Assembly: GCA_021733665.1 (NCBI GenBank)
Contig: JAHREI010000003.1
Location: forward strand, 426,307 to 490,306
DNA from: Bacillus subtilis
GTDB lineage: Bacteria > Pseudomonadota > Alphaproteobacteria > Rhizobiales > Rhizobiaceae
Reading direction: 5' to 3'
Length of the DNA: 64,000 nt
In this document: piece by piece, positions 17,461 to 25,507 of the stretch
Position numbering within the stretch: position 1 is the stretch's first letter
Layout of the letters: each line of letters opens with the position of its first letter
Position numbers and translations under genes: made by a program
Notes under the pieces: model-generated
The model's database searches: none
What the model saw: only the letters and a program-made list of their open reading frames with translations
Told to the model about the DNA's origin: nothing

Positions 17461-18906
17461 ATGCGTATTGCCGTAGGCGGAATTCATACTGAATGCAGCA
17501 CCTATAATCCTGTGCTCGCGCAAGAGAAAGATTTTGATGTATTGCGTGGCGATGCCTTGCTTGAAGCACCGCGTTTTGCATTTCTCACAGATTATGATGC
17601 GGAATTTGCGCCAACCTTACATGCCCGCGCCATCCCAGGCGGACCGGTTTCCCGCGCAGCCTATGAGGCCTTTAAAGCAGAGTTTTCTGAACGCTTGAAA
17701 GCGGCACTACCGATTGACGGTCTGTATCTGGCCATGCATGGCGCCATGTTTGTTGAAGGCATGGAAGATGCCGAAGGTGACTGGATCAGCAATGCCCGTA
17801 TGATTGTCGGCGATGATTGCCCGATCTCTGCCAGCTATGATCTGCACGGCAATGTCAGCCAGCGGATTATCGATGCGCTGAATATGTTTTCCACCTATCG
17901 CACAGCTCCGCATATTGATGTTGAAGAAACCATGCGCCGCTCGGTCACAATGCTGGTGAAAAGCCTGGAAACAGGTGTGCAGCCTAGTCTGATCTGGGTT
18001 CCGGTGCCGGTTGTATTGCCGGGTGAACGTACTTCAACCGAAGATGAACCGGCTAAAGGTCTTTATGCGCGCCTGCCGGATATTGATGTAATCGATGGTA
18101 TCTGGGATGCGTCCCTGATGGTGGGCTATGTCTGGGCGGATGAACCACGCGCCACCGCAGCTGCAATTTTCACCGGCACAGACCGTACAGTTCTTGAACG
18201 CGAAGCCAAAAAACTGGCACAGGCCTATTGGGATGCCCGTGAAGATTTTGTCTTCGGTTGTGAAGCCGGTACGATTGCTGATTGTGTCAGCCGTGCAATT
18301 GCCAGCAAAACAGCACCTGTTATTCTCGCGGAATCCGGCGACAACCCGACCGGTGGCGGCGTTGGTGATCGTGCTGATGTTCTGGCTGAACTGATTAATC
18401 AGCAAGCGCAAGACGTAATTTTTGCCGGTATTACCGATGCACCCGCACTGGAAAAATGTTTTGAGGCAGGTGAAGGCACAAGTGTTGAGCTAACCATTGG
18501 CGCAACACTGGACACAGCAGGCAGCCGACCGGTCATTGCAAAAGGTACAATTATCCGCCTGCAAGATGCCAATAAACCGGCGGATCGTCAGGCTGTTGTA
18601 CGCATCGGCGGCATTGATCTGGTTTTATGTGCCAAACGCCGCCCGTATCACAATATTGCAGATTTCACTTTGCTCGGCCTTGATCCTGCGCAGGCGAAAA
18701 TCGTTGTGGTTAAATCCGGTTATTTGTCACCGGAACTGGCACCTATTGCCAATCCTAACCTGATGGCCTTGTCGCAAGGCGTTGTTGATCAGTTTGTTGA
18801 ACGCCTGCCGCGCTTGCGTAAAGCACATCCGACATTTCCGTTTGATCGTGATTTCACTTTCGAACCTGTTTCCATTGGGTCAGCCCGCAATCCTGCAACC
18901 ATTTAG
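17461..18906 (+). CDS. M81 family metallopeptidase (MlrC-like)
   Basis: The 481-residue protein starts at the ATG at 17461 with GAGG 6 bases upstream; an in-frame TTG at 17449 is rejected. It begins RIAVGGIHTECSTYNP, the MlrC/DUF1485 opening. It carries candidate zinc ligands in MHGAMFVEG, SYDLHGNVS and APHIDVEET, and the C-terminal ESGDNPTGGGVGDRAD block. MlrC of sphingomonads opens linear microcystin products, but the wide M81 family is mostly uncharacterised peptidase. Beside a peptide-type ABC importer it probably hydrolyses the imported peptide or amide in the cytoplasm. Confidence 0.87.
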   Translation: MRIAVGGIHTECSTYNPVLAQEKDFDVLRGDALLEAPRFAFLTDYDAEFAPTLHARAIPGGPVSRAAYEAFKAEFSERLKAALPIDGLYLAMHGAMFVEGMEDAEGDWISNARMIVGDDCPISASYDLHGNVSQRIIDALNMFSTYRTAPHIDVEETMRRSVTMLVKSLETGVQPSLIWVPVPVVLPGERTSTEDEPAKGLYARLPDIDVIDGIWDASLMVGYVWADEPRATAAAIFTGTDRTVLEREAKKLAQAYWDAREDFVFGCEAGTIADCVSRAIASKTAPVILAESGDNPTGGGVGDRADVLAELINQQAQDVIFAGITDAPALEKCFEAGEGTSVELTIGATLDTAGSRPVIAKGTIIRLQDANKPADRQAVVRIGGIDLVLCAKRRPYHNIADFTLLGLDPAQAKIVVVKSGYLSPELAPIANPNLMALSQGVVDQFVERLPRLRKAHPTFPFDRDFTFEPVSIGSARNPATI

Positions 18907-18916
18907 CACCTGCCAA

Positions 18917-18954
18917 CAAAGCGCTTCTGCTTAAGAGGAAACAGCAGCGCTTTG
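18917..18954 (+). promoter_or_regulatory. Hairpin between M81 and ATPase genes
   Basis: CAAAGCGC (18917-18924) pairs with GCGCTTTG (18947-18954), continued inward by TGCT/AGCA after a 3-base bulge. It lies in the 89-base gap before the fused ATPase gene and may be an attenuator or processing site. Confidence 0.45.
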
Positions 18955-18995
18955 CATAATAGCCCAAATGATATCCGCTTGAGGAGGCGCCGGTC

Positions 18996-20828
18996 ATGTC
19001 CCTGCCAGATCAGAAGCAAGTCACATCGCCGGTTCTATCCGTCCGCAACCTGACAACAGCCTTTAACAATGGCGAGCTTTGGAATCCGGTTGTCAAAGGC
19101 GTTTCCTTTGATGTGAATGCCGGTGAAACAGTTGCCATTGTCGGTGAATCCGGTTCCGGTAAAAGCGTCACCTCACTGTCGATCATGGGGCTTCTGGATA
19201 GCAAAACCGCACGTATTTCCGGTGAGATACTCCTCAACGGGCAAAATCTTTTGTCTCTTAAAGAGCATCAGATGCGTAACCTGCGCGGACGTGAAATGGC
19301 GATGATCTTTCAGGAGCCGATGACTTCGCTCAATCCGGTTTTTACTATTGGTCGCCAGATTGCCGAGGCCTTGACCTGTCACGGCGAGATTGATGCGAGA
19401 GCCGCAAAAGCCGAGACGCTGCGCCTGCTGGATAAAGTGCGTATTCCCAATGCAGCGTCGCGTTTTTCCGATTATCCGCATCAGTTTTCCGGCGGCATGC
19501 GCCAGCGTGTCATGATTGCTATGGCGCTTGCCAGTCGCCCGAAGCTTCTGATTGCCGATGAGCCGACAACAGCGCTTGATGTGACCATTCAGGCGCAAAT
19601 TCTTGACCTGATAAAAACCCTGCAGGAGGAAGAAGGAACCTCCGTCCTTTTCATCACGCATGATATGGGCGTGGTCGCAGAAACAGCTGACCGCACAGTT
19701 GTGATGTATCGCGGGGAAATGGTTGAGAATGGCGCAACCGCCGATCTGTTCCGGCATGCTGCTCATCCCTATACACGCGCCTTGCTTTCGGCTGTGCCGC
19801 ATCTGGGTTCAATGAATGGGATTGCGGAACCATTGCCTTTCCCTGTGATTGATATGGCCACCGGCGAAAAACACGAGCCCGTGCCGGTTAGCAGGCAAGT
19901 GGATATGCAAACACCAATTCTGGATATCCGCAATCTCACCACGCGCTATCATGTGACCGGCGGGTTGCTGGGTAAAGCAACCGGTGCGGTGCATGCGGTT
20001 GAAAATGTTTCCTTCCAGCTTTTCCCGGGCGAAACACTGGCTTTAGTGGGGGAATCCGGTTGCGGCAAATCTTCAATCGGCCGCACAATCATGCGGCTTG
20101 CCAATGCAACTTCCGGCGAAATTCTGCTCAAAGATGAAGATCTTTTGAACCTGAATGCTGAGAAACTGCGACTGGCGCGCCGCAATGTGCAAATGATTTT
20201 TCAGGATCCGTTTGCCTCTCTCAATCCGCGTATGAGTGTCGGCAATGCGATTGCAGAACCTCTTATTCAGCACGGGTTGCTCAGTAAATCCGCAGCTCAG
20301 GAGAAAGCAACGGCACTGCTGGAACGTGTCGGCCTTTCCACTGATATTATGAAGCGCTATCCGCATGAATTTTCCGGAGGTCAGCGTCAGCGTATTGCCA
20401 TTGCCCGCGCCCTGGCACTTGATCCGAAAGTCATTGTTGCTGATGAGGCTGTTTCCGCACTTGATGTTTCAATTAAGGCGCAGGTCTGTAATCTGATGAT
20501 GGATTTGCAGGAAAGCTTTGGTCTGTCTTATCTGTTTATCAGTCATGATATGGCCGTGGTTGAGCGTGTCAGCCATCGTGTCGCTGTGATGTATCTGGGT
20601 GAAATTGTCGAAATCGGCCCGCGATCAGCCGTCTTTGAAAACCCGCAGCATCCCTATACGCGCAAACTGATGGCGGCAGTACCCGTACTCGATCCGGCCA
20701 GGCGCCATATGAAGCGTCAGTTACAAACGGAAGAATTACGAAGCCCGATCCGCCCTGTCGGATATGCAGCGCCTGAACGCCAATATTCAGAAATCACAAC
20801 CGGCCACTTTGTCATGCAAACACAGTAA
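18996..20828 (+). CDS. Fused double ABC ATPase, DppD-DppF type
   Basis: The 610-residue protein joins two oligopeptide-type nucleotide-binding domains. The first (about 10-270) has [26 protein letters not shown] and [12 protein letters not shown]. The second (about 310-600) has [26 protein letters not shown] and [12 protein letters not shown], where the usual Glu-Pro is Glu-Ala. Each ends in the HPYTRxL oligopeptide tail. It should power the DppBC-type permeases encoded on the other arm (12714-14503). GAGGAGG lies well placed before the ATG. Confidence 0.93.
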   Translation: MSLPDQKQVTSPVLSVRNLTTAFNNGELWNPVVKGVSFDVNAGETVAIVGESGSGKSVTSLSIMGLLDSKTARISGEILLNGQNLLSLKEHQMRNLRGREMAMIFQEPMTSLNPVFTIGRQIAEALTCHGEIDARAAKAETLRLLDKVRIPNAASRFSDYPHQFSGGMRQRVMIAMALASRPKLLIADEPTTALDVTIQAQILDLIKTLQEEEGTSVLFITHDMGVVAETADRTVVMYRGEMVENGATADLFRHAAHPYTRALLSAVPHLGSMNGIAEPLPFPVIDMATGEKHEPVPVSRQVDMQTPILDIRNLTTRYHVTGGLLGKATGAVHAVENVSFQLFPGETLALVGESGCGKSSIGRTIMRLANATSGEILLKDEDLLNLNAEKLRLARRNVQMIFQDPFASLNPRMSVGNAIAEPLIQHGLLSKSAAQEKATALLERVGLSTDIMKRYPHEFSGGQRQRIAIARALALDPKVIVADEAVSALDVSIKAQVCNLMMDLQESFGLSYLFISHDMAVVERVSHRVAVMYLGEIVEIGPRSAVFENPQHPYTRKLMAAVPVLDPARRHMKRQLQTEELRSPIRPVGYAAPERQYSEITTGHFVMQTQ

Positions 20829-21392
20829 TCCTCCCCTGACGATACATATATAGGAGACCGTATCACCCGTGATGAGATACTGTGACCGGGACACTGTCCG
20901 GCAGGAGTGCAGCATATTAGGCGCTGCATTAATCCAAAGGCTATGTCAGCCTTAAAGTTTCGCTTTATTACGAAACTCGACAACATAAGTGAACAACGGG
21001 TTTTACAAATTCCTCAAGTAACATAAAAAATGCGCCATATTGACGCAAATGAAAGCACTAGTATCGAAATCTGTGATCACCCCGACAGAGCTAAAATCAT
21101 CTGAAAACACAGTCCCGACAGACAAGTTATTGAATTGAAAAATTTTAATTCAATTCACTGACAAGCTGCCATAATTACTGTGAGAGTGCACAAACCACTC
21201 AGCAGCAGAGCGCTTCCCCTTTGAAAAAGGTTGGGTTTCCAGGATTGTTACTATATGAAAGCCCTACAACTTTTGATCTAGCTCAATTAGATATTGCTTC
21301 AATTGCTAATTGTTTCCGGTCTTCATCACTTCGTATTAATTTATTCAGTTTATAAGTTCCGTGTCACGGCATCGGAACAAAGGTTCACACGA
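20829..21392. other. 564-base intergenic region with small inverted repeats, no supported gene
   Basis: No ORF here looks real. The stretch holds several short stems: TGCAGC/GCTGCA near 20910-20930, AAGGCT/AGCCTT near 20937-20957, AGTTTCG/CGAAACT near 20957-20978, and an AT-rich perfect 9-bp dyad TGAATTGAA/TTCAATTCA (21131-21139, 21149-21157). The run of stems just after the ATPase stop probably includes its terminator. The rest may carry the lipoprotein promoter or a small RNA. I see no tRNA-like fold. Confidence 0.4.
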
Positions 21393-21770
21393 ATGCAACT
21401 CTTCTCCGCAAAGATCCTCACGGGTCACCGTCATCGCATGTCTTTCAAATCCGCAACACTCGCTCTTACAGCCGTTCTGGCCGGTAGTCTGGCCATTGCC
21501 GGATGCAGCACTGGTTATAATGTCGCTGAGACACAGGCAACGTCTGTCACCAAAGTCGGTTATGGCCTGCCTGCAAAAACCACTGCCATCGCCAAAGCAG
21601 ATGATATGAAAGCTCCGCGCACGCAACGTACGCCGCGTGTTGCTGCTACAAAATCAGCGTCGCCTTCAAAATCAGCCAAAGTGGCTTCCGCAAATTATCT
21701 GGGACGTGCACCTTATATCTGCACACCAAGCGGTTTCGGCAGCAAAACACGCTGCTTTAACAGAAGCTGA
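21393..21770 (+). CDS. Small lipoprotein of unknown function
   Basis: The protein has 125 residues from the ATG at 21393 (AAAGG 9 bases upstream). An internal ATG at 21438 would also leave an intact signal. The signal ends in a lipobox LAIAG-C with Cys38, followed by Ser, which favours outer-membrane sorting. The mature part is Ala/Ser/Thr/Lys-rich and low in complexity. The last residues (YICTPSGFGSKTRCFNRS) contain two Cys in a CTPSGFG context that I recall from small secreted proteins of Hyphomicrobiales. No function can be assigned. It is convergent with the polysaccharide operon. Confidence 0.72.
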   Translation: MQLFSAKILTGHRHRMSFKSATLALTAVLAGSLAIAGCSTGYNVAETQATSVTKVGYGLPAKTTAIAKADDMKAPRTQRTPRVAATKSASPSKSAKVASANYLGRAPYICTPSGFGSKTRCFNRS

Positions 21771-21796
21771 CGGCAAACAGGCTATCTGCCGCCAGC
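21766..21796. terminator. Weak convergent terminator hairpin
   Basis: GCTG-A-CGGCA and TGCCG-C-CAGC pair across an 11-base loop, with one mismatch, at the end of the lipoprotein gene and before the convergent DUF995 gene. There is no T-run on the plus strand. Confidence 0.35.
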
Positions 21797-21803
21797 TTCA
21801 TAG

Positions 21804-22313
21804 TCAGTTGGATGCCATAGCCGGCATCATGCGATCCAGTTGTCTGCTCGCATAATCGCCCCGGCGGAATTTGGTGATTTCATCACCTTTTCTTGCCGGT
21901 GCGTGTCTGAAAATATACCAGTCACCGTCCGGCTCTTTTCGCTGATAAATCACGCCGTTCTTTTCGCGATGGCTGAAACAGGTTGTTGCCGGAAAACTGG
22001 TACCTTTTTCATACCATGTCGCACGGAAACATAATTTTCCGGGATCGGTGATAAACCAGATGCCCTGCCCCATAGAAGCATTGCGGCCTTTGCCGGACCA
22101 TGCCTTGAATTGCCGTTTTGATACGGCAAAATAACCGGCCCCGTCTTTCCACATCCATGAGTTATGGCTGTAAATCCGGTAGATTTCAGAACTGCTGAGC
22201 GGCTTAGCCGTGTCTGCGCCTGATGCCGTCTGAGCCGTAAAACCAGCAGAGACGCTCAAACCCAATCCGCCGGCTACCGCTGTTATAAGTGTCATTGTAC
22301 GAAACACTGACAT
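21804..22313 (-). CDS. DUF995 family exported protein (copy A)
   Basis: The protein has 169 residues from the ATG at 22313, which has GGGAGG upstream. An ATG at 22361 lies inside the preceding gene and is less likely. An N-terminal signal peptide (FRTMTLITAVAGGLGLSVSAGFTA) implies periplasmic export. The core is NSWMWKDGAGYF, then Cys in KLCFRATWY, CFSHREKNGVIYQRKEPDGDWYIFRHA (key part YQRKEPDGDWY). This matches the second copy at 23317 in order and spacing. DUF995 function is unknown. Its place last in a polysaccharide operon suggests a role in export or modification of the product. Confidence 0.75.
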   Translation of the reverse strand: MSVFRTMTLITAVAGGLGLSVSAGFTAQTASGADTAKPLSSSEIYRIYSHNSWMWKDGAGYFAVSKRQFKAWSGKGRNASMGQGIWFITDPGKLCFRATWYEKGTSFPATTCFSHREKNGVIYQRKEPDGDWYIFRHAPARKGDEITKFRRGDYASRQLDRMMPAMASN

Positions 22314-22344
22314 AATCGCCTCCCTCACGCTCAGACAGCGTGAT

Positions 22345-23301
22345 TCAGTTGGTTGGTGCATTTACAACGCGCCATTCAGGCTTTCCGAAACCGTCCGGCC
22401 ATGGATAAACTTCACGGTCATTGAAATAAACCACGGTTTTCAGTTCAGGAAATTCCGGATGGATCCTGGTAACATTCTCAGCCCAGTTCCGGACATATGA
22501 GGCGTCACCGTCATAACCCAGCTCAGCGACCCAGACCGGTTTGCCAAAGCCTTTTACACGGTCATAGCCCGGCGCCAGACGCTCCGAGAAAGTCTGATCC
22601 CCGCCCTTGGTTGCACGGTCGTATTTTTGATAGCCAAAGACGGAAAGACCAATAATATCAACATAGTCATCGCCGGGATAAAAGGCCTGAAGCCCCTCAT
22701 TGCCTTTTGGTGACCACATATATTTGGCATTTGGCAGGCTTTCCCTGCACACACGCACCATACGCTGATACGCCTTTACATATTCATCAGGCTGCCAATG
22801 CGCCCAGGTAAACTGGTTGTCTGTTTCATCCATTTCCTGCGCCCAACGGATGATGACCGGACTTTTCAGTTTTGCAGCTTCCGTGCAGACTTTTGCCATA
22901 TAGACATCCCGCTCCCCGTTCAGAATACTCTGCAAAAGTTGCGGTGAGGAAATACGCCAGTCCGGCGACCACGACCATGGCTCGACCGAAATCAACAGCG
23001 TGCGGCCGCGTTTGAGCGCGTAATCATCAGCAAGCGTCAATGATCCCAGCTCGACATCTTCCCACGGCAGAAACAGATGTTCGATTTTTGAATTTTTATC
23101 ATCCCCGAAGTCCCCGTGCGGATCATACGCACCGAAACCAACCGATGTCTGCGTAATCACCGGACGCTTCGTGGATGCCTGATTTTCTGTTGCTGACATC
23201 TCGTCGGGGATGCCCAGCGGAGTACTGCTTGCGGCGTAAGCAGTACCGGATAACATGGCCCCGACGAATGACAATGCAACGATTTTCGATATCTTACTCA
23301 T
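22345..23301 (-). CDS. Exported GH26-like glycoside hydrolase (beta-mannanase/endoglucanase-like)
   Basis: The 318-residue protein has a cleavable signal (ends SGTAYA, residue 23). The TIM barrel shows a putative acid/base Glu156 in IRWAQEMDET and a putative nucleophile Glu260 in KPVWVAELGYDGD, the spacing expected for GH26/clan A enzymes. SVEPWSWSPDW and WSPKGNEG form the active-site walls. It probably cuts the polymer made by this operon in the periplasm, as hydrolases of cellulose and alginate operons do. Substrate (mannan, xylan or mixed glucan) is not readable. It sits between two DUF995 genes. Confidence 0.8.
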   Translation of the reverse strand: MSKISKIVALSFVGAMLSGTAYAASSTPLGIPDEMSATENQASTKRPVITQTSVGFGAYDPHGDFGDDKNSKIEHLFLPWEDVELGSLTLADDYALKRGRTLLISVEPWSWSPDWRISSPQLLQSILNGERDVYMAKVCTEAAKLKSPVIIRWAQEMDETDNQFTWAHWQPDEYVKAYQRMVRVCRESLPNAKYMWSPKGNEGLQAFYPGDDYVDIIGLSVFGYQKYDRATKGGDQTFSERLAPGYDRVKGFGKPVWVAELGYDGDASYVRNWAENVTRIHPEFPELKTVVYFNDREVYPWPDGFGKPEWRVVNAPTN

Positions 23302-23316
23302 TGTCCTTCTCCTGCC

Positions 23317-23922
23317 TTAATTTGCACCGTTCGGAGCCTCTGCAGAGAACGGTTGCTGTTTGGCATCTGCCTGTTGTGTGAGCGGCTGCAGCTTTGCCAG
23401 CTGTGCGCTCACAGTGTCCTCAGCAACAAGTTTTTTGAACTCATCACTGTCTGCGGCTTTGGCATGTTTAAAAACATACCAGCTGCCGGAAGGTTCTTTC
23501 TTCTGATAAATCGTGTCTTCATAAATGCGGTGGCGGAAGCAGCTTTTACCGGCTTCTTTGCCCTGCTTTGCCTGAATGCCATACCAGTCGGCTTTCAGGC
23601 ACATCAGCCCTGTATCACTGAGTACCCAGCGCCCTTCAGCCCAGCGGGTATCATCCCCTGAACCCGACCAGCCGATAAAGGCACGGTCTTTATCCTGCAT
23701 GCGGCCTGCACCGTCCGGCCATTGCCAGGTTTTATCCCGGTACAGCACATAGAGCTCTGCAGCGGTCATTGCTCTTGCCTGCGCGGGCACTTTGACCGGT
23801 TCTGCGGCACCGGCCGGTATTACGGGCACACCCAACATTGTCAGTGCGGCCAGCACAACACCAAACCGGTGTAAGCCTGCACCATATTTCTGAATTCTGG
23901 TCTTGTTGTTATCTCTGTTCAT
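23317..23922 (-). CDS. DUF995 family exported protein (copy B)
   Basis: The 201-residue protein has a signal segment (VVLAALTMLGVPVIPAGAA) after a basic n-region. The DUF995 core KTWQWPDGAGRM, Cys in LMCLKADWY, CFRHRIYEDTIYQKKEP and GSWYVFKHA parallels copy A at 21804. A C-terminal Gln/Ala-rich tail is unique to this copy. The start overlaps the UDP-glucose dehydrogenase stop by 4 bases, so it is coupled to the biosynthetic genes. Function is unknown; likely periplasmic. Confidence 0.75.
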   Translation of the reverse strand: MNRDNNKTRIQKYGAGLHRFGVVLAALTMLGVPVIPAGAAEPVKVPAQARAMTAAELYVLYRDKTWQWPDGAGRMQDKDRAFIGWSGSGDDTRWAEGRWVLSDTGLMCLKADWYGIQAKQGKEAGKSCFRHRIYEDTIYQKKEPSGSWYVFKHAKAADSDEFKKLVAEDTVSAQLAKLQPLTQQADAKQQPFSAEAPNGAN

Positions 23923-25364
23923 AGCCTGCTTCTCCCTGCTGTTCCGGCTTTTTCATCATCGCCGGTGTGAAGCCTGCCTCTTGCGCCCCGTCCCTGAAGG
24001 ACAGGCTGTATTTCCTTTGCTGCCTTGCCGGCAGAATGTGCTTCCTTGTGATTTCGGGCAGGTTTACCAATCATCGTGATACGGAAGCCCGCTGCCTCTG
24101 CACTCTCCTGAGAAACAGCATTACGCAGATCAACAAGAACGGGTGCATTCATGCGTTTTCTCAAGCGGGTCAGATCCAGCCTGCGGATACAATCCCATTC
24201 TGTCACGATGACAACGGCATCCGCATTGCGTGCACATTCATAAGGATCATCAATCAAAGCCACATCATCCAGCATCTGCTCGGCATTCGGCATTCCCACC
24301 GGATCAAAAGCGCGTATCGTTGCCCCGAAACGCTGCAAAGTCTCAATCAGAGGAACGGACGGTGCCTCACGCATATCATCCGTATCCGGCTTGAATGTCA
24401 GGCCAAGAACCGCAATGGTCAGCCCGTCCACATCACCGCCGACAGCATCAAGCACCTTCAGCGCCATTTTGCGCTTGCGTGCTTCATTCGCTGTCACGGT
24501 TTCCTCGACTACCCGCAGGGCAACCCCGTAATCCTGCGCGGTGCGCAACAGCGCCAGCGTATCTTTCGGAAAGCAGGAACCGCCATAGCCGGGGCCTGCA
24601 TTCAGGAAACTGGAGCCGATGCGCCGGTCAAGGCCAATGCCCAGCGCCAGATCACTGATATCACTGCCTGCCAGTTCGCACAGGTCTGCCAGTTCATTCA
24701 TGAAGGTAATCTTGGTCGCGAGAAATGCATTGGCAGCATATTTAATCAGCTCAGATGTGCGTCGTCTGGTTACGACAACCGGTACGTCATGCGGTGCAAA
24801 GACATCGTGATAAAGCTGCATCAGCACAGTCTGTGCATGCATATCCTCAACACCGATCACCACGCGATCAGGCTTCAGAAAATCAGGAATGGCTGCGCCT
24901 TCGCGCAGGAATTCAGGATTGGAGGTAACCGAATAGCTGCCGCGGCGGCGCACCGAGCCGATAATCTTGTCAACTGCATCACCGGTGCCGACCGGCACAG
25001 TGGACTTAACCGCGACCACTGCACCTTCCGCCAGATGCGGTGCGATTTCCTTGGCAGCCATATAGACAAATGACAGGTCCGCATCGCCGTGTCCGGCGCG
25101 CGCCGGTGTGCCGACAGCGATAAACACAATATCCGCATCTTTGACTGCTGCGGCCAGATCACAGGTGAAAGACAAACGTCCCGCCTGATGATATTTGCTG
25201 ACCAGCCCGTCCAGTTCCGGTTCATAGATCGGCAGGATGTCCTGATTAAGTCCGGCTATTTTTGCAGCATTCTTGTCGACACAGATAACGTCATTGCCCC
25301 AATGTGCAAAACAGGTGCCGCTGACGAGGCCGACATATCCGGTTCCTATCATCGTGATTTTCAT
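23919..25364 (-). CDS. ugd: UDP-glucose 6-dehydrogenase
   Basis: The protein has 481 residues from the ATG at 25364 (an upstream TTG at 25373 is a poorer start). The Rossmann start MIGTGYVGLVSG, STVPVGTG, NPEFLREG and catalytic Cys264 in GYGGSCFPKD are intact. It oxidises UDP-glucose to UDP-glucuronate with two NAD+. The normal family end (RITMIGKP) is followed by about 43 extra basic, Gly-rich residues, which may be read-through of intergenic DNA retained by overlap with the DUF995 start. It feeds the UDP-xylose synthase encoded first in the operon. Confidence 0.93.
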   Translation of the reverse strand: MKITMIGTGYVGLVSGTCFAHWGNDVICVDKNAAKIAGLNQDILPIYEPELDGLVSKYHQAGRLSFTCDLAAAVKDADIVFIAVGTPARAGHGDADLSFVYMAAKEIAPHLAEGAVVAVKSTVPVGTGDAVDKIIGSVRRRGSYSVTSNPEFLREGAAIPDFLKPDRVVIGVEDMHAQTVLMQLYHDVFAPHDVPVVVTRRRTSELIKYAANAFLATKITFMNELADLCELAGSDISDLALGIGLDRRIGSSFLNAGPGYGGSCFPKDTLALLRTAQDYGVALRVVEETVTANEARKRKMALKVLDAVGGDVDGLTIAVLGLTFKPDTDDMREAPSVPLIETLQRFGATIRAFDPVGMPNAEQMLDDVALIDDPYECARNADAVVIVTEWDCIRRLDLTRLRKRMNAPVLVDLRNAVSQESAEAAGFRITMIGKPARNHKEAHSAGKAAKEIQPVLQGRGARGRLHTGDDEKAGTAGRSRL

Positions 25365-25403
25365 GATCTGCAACGCCCTGAGGCGCCTCCCTGTTATAAT
25401 TTC

Positions 25404-25507
25404 CTAGAGCAGTTCAGTTTTGATTAAATCCGATGAAATGCTCTATCTCTTTGTTTTTGCGCGTATCTTATCCGAAAACCTGTTCCCACTTTTCGGGATA
25501 CGCTCTA
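25404..25507 (-). repeat. Rhizobial-type dispersed intergenic repeat with two hairpins
   Basis: The minus strand runs AGAGCGTATCCCGAAAAGTG, then an ACAGG segment, then TTTTCGGATAAGATACGC, and later AGAGCATTTCATCGGATTT to a closing TGCTCTAG. Arms GCGTATC (25461-25467) with CCGAAAA (25472-25478) pair with TTTTCGG (25490-25496) and GATACGC (25497-25503). AGAGCA (25406-25411) pairs with TGCTCT (25439-25444). This resembles palindromic elements scattered through Hyphomicrobiales genomes, from memory. The glycosyltransferase stop TAG forms its outer edge. Confidence 0.65.

Noticed and set aside
19173..19802. 209-codon ORF antisense to the fused ATPase
   Set aside because: The plus-strand frame has all ABC motifs; this one has none.
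23967..25073. 368-codon ORF antisense to ugd
   Set aside because: It lies wholly inside the dehydrogenase gene, has low-complexity His/Cys/Arg composition, no recognisable domain and no ribosome site.
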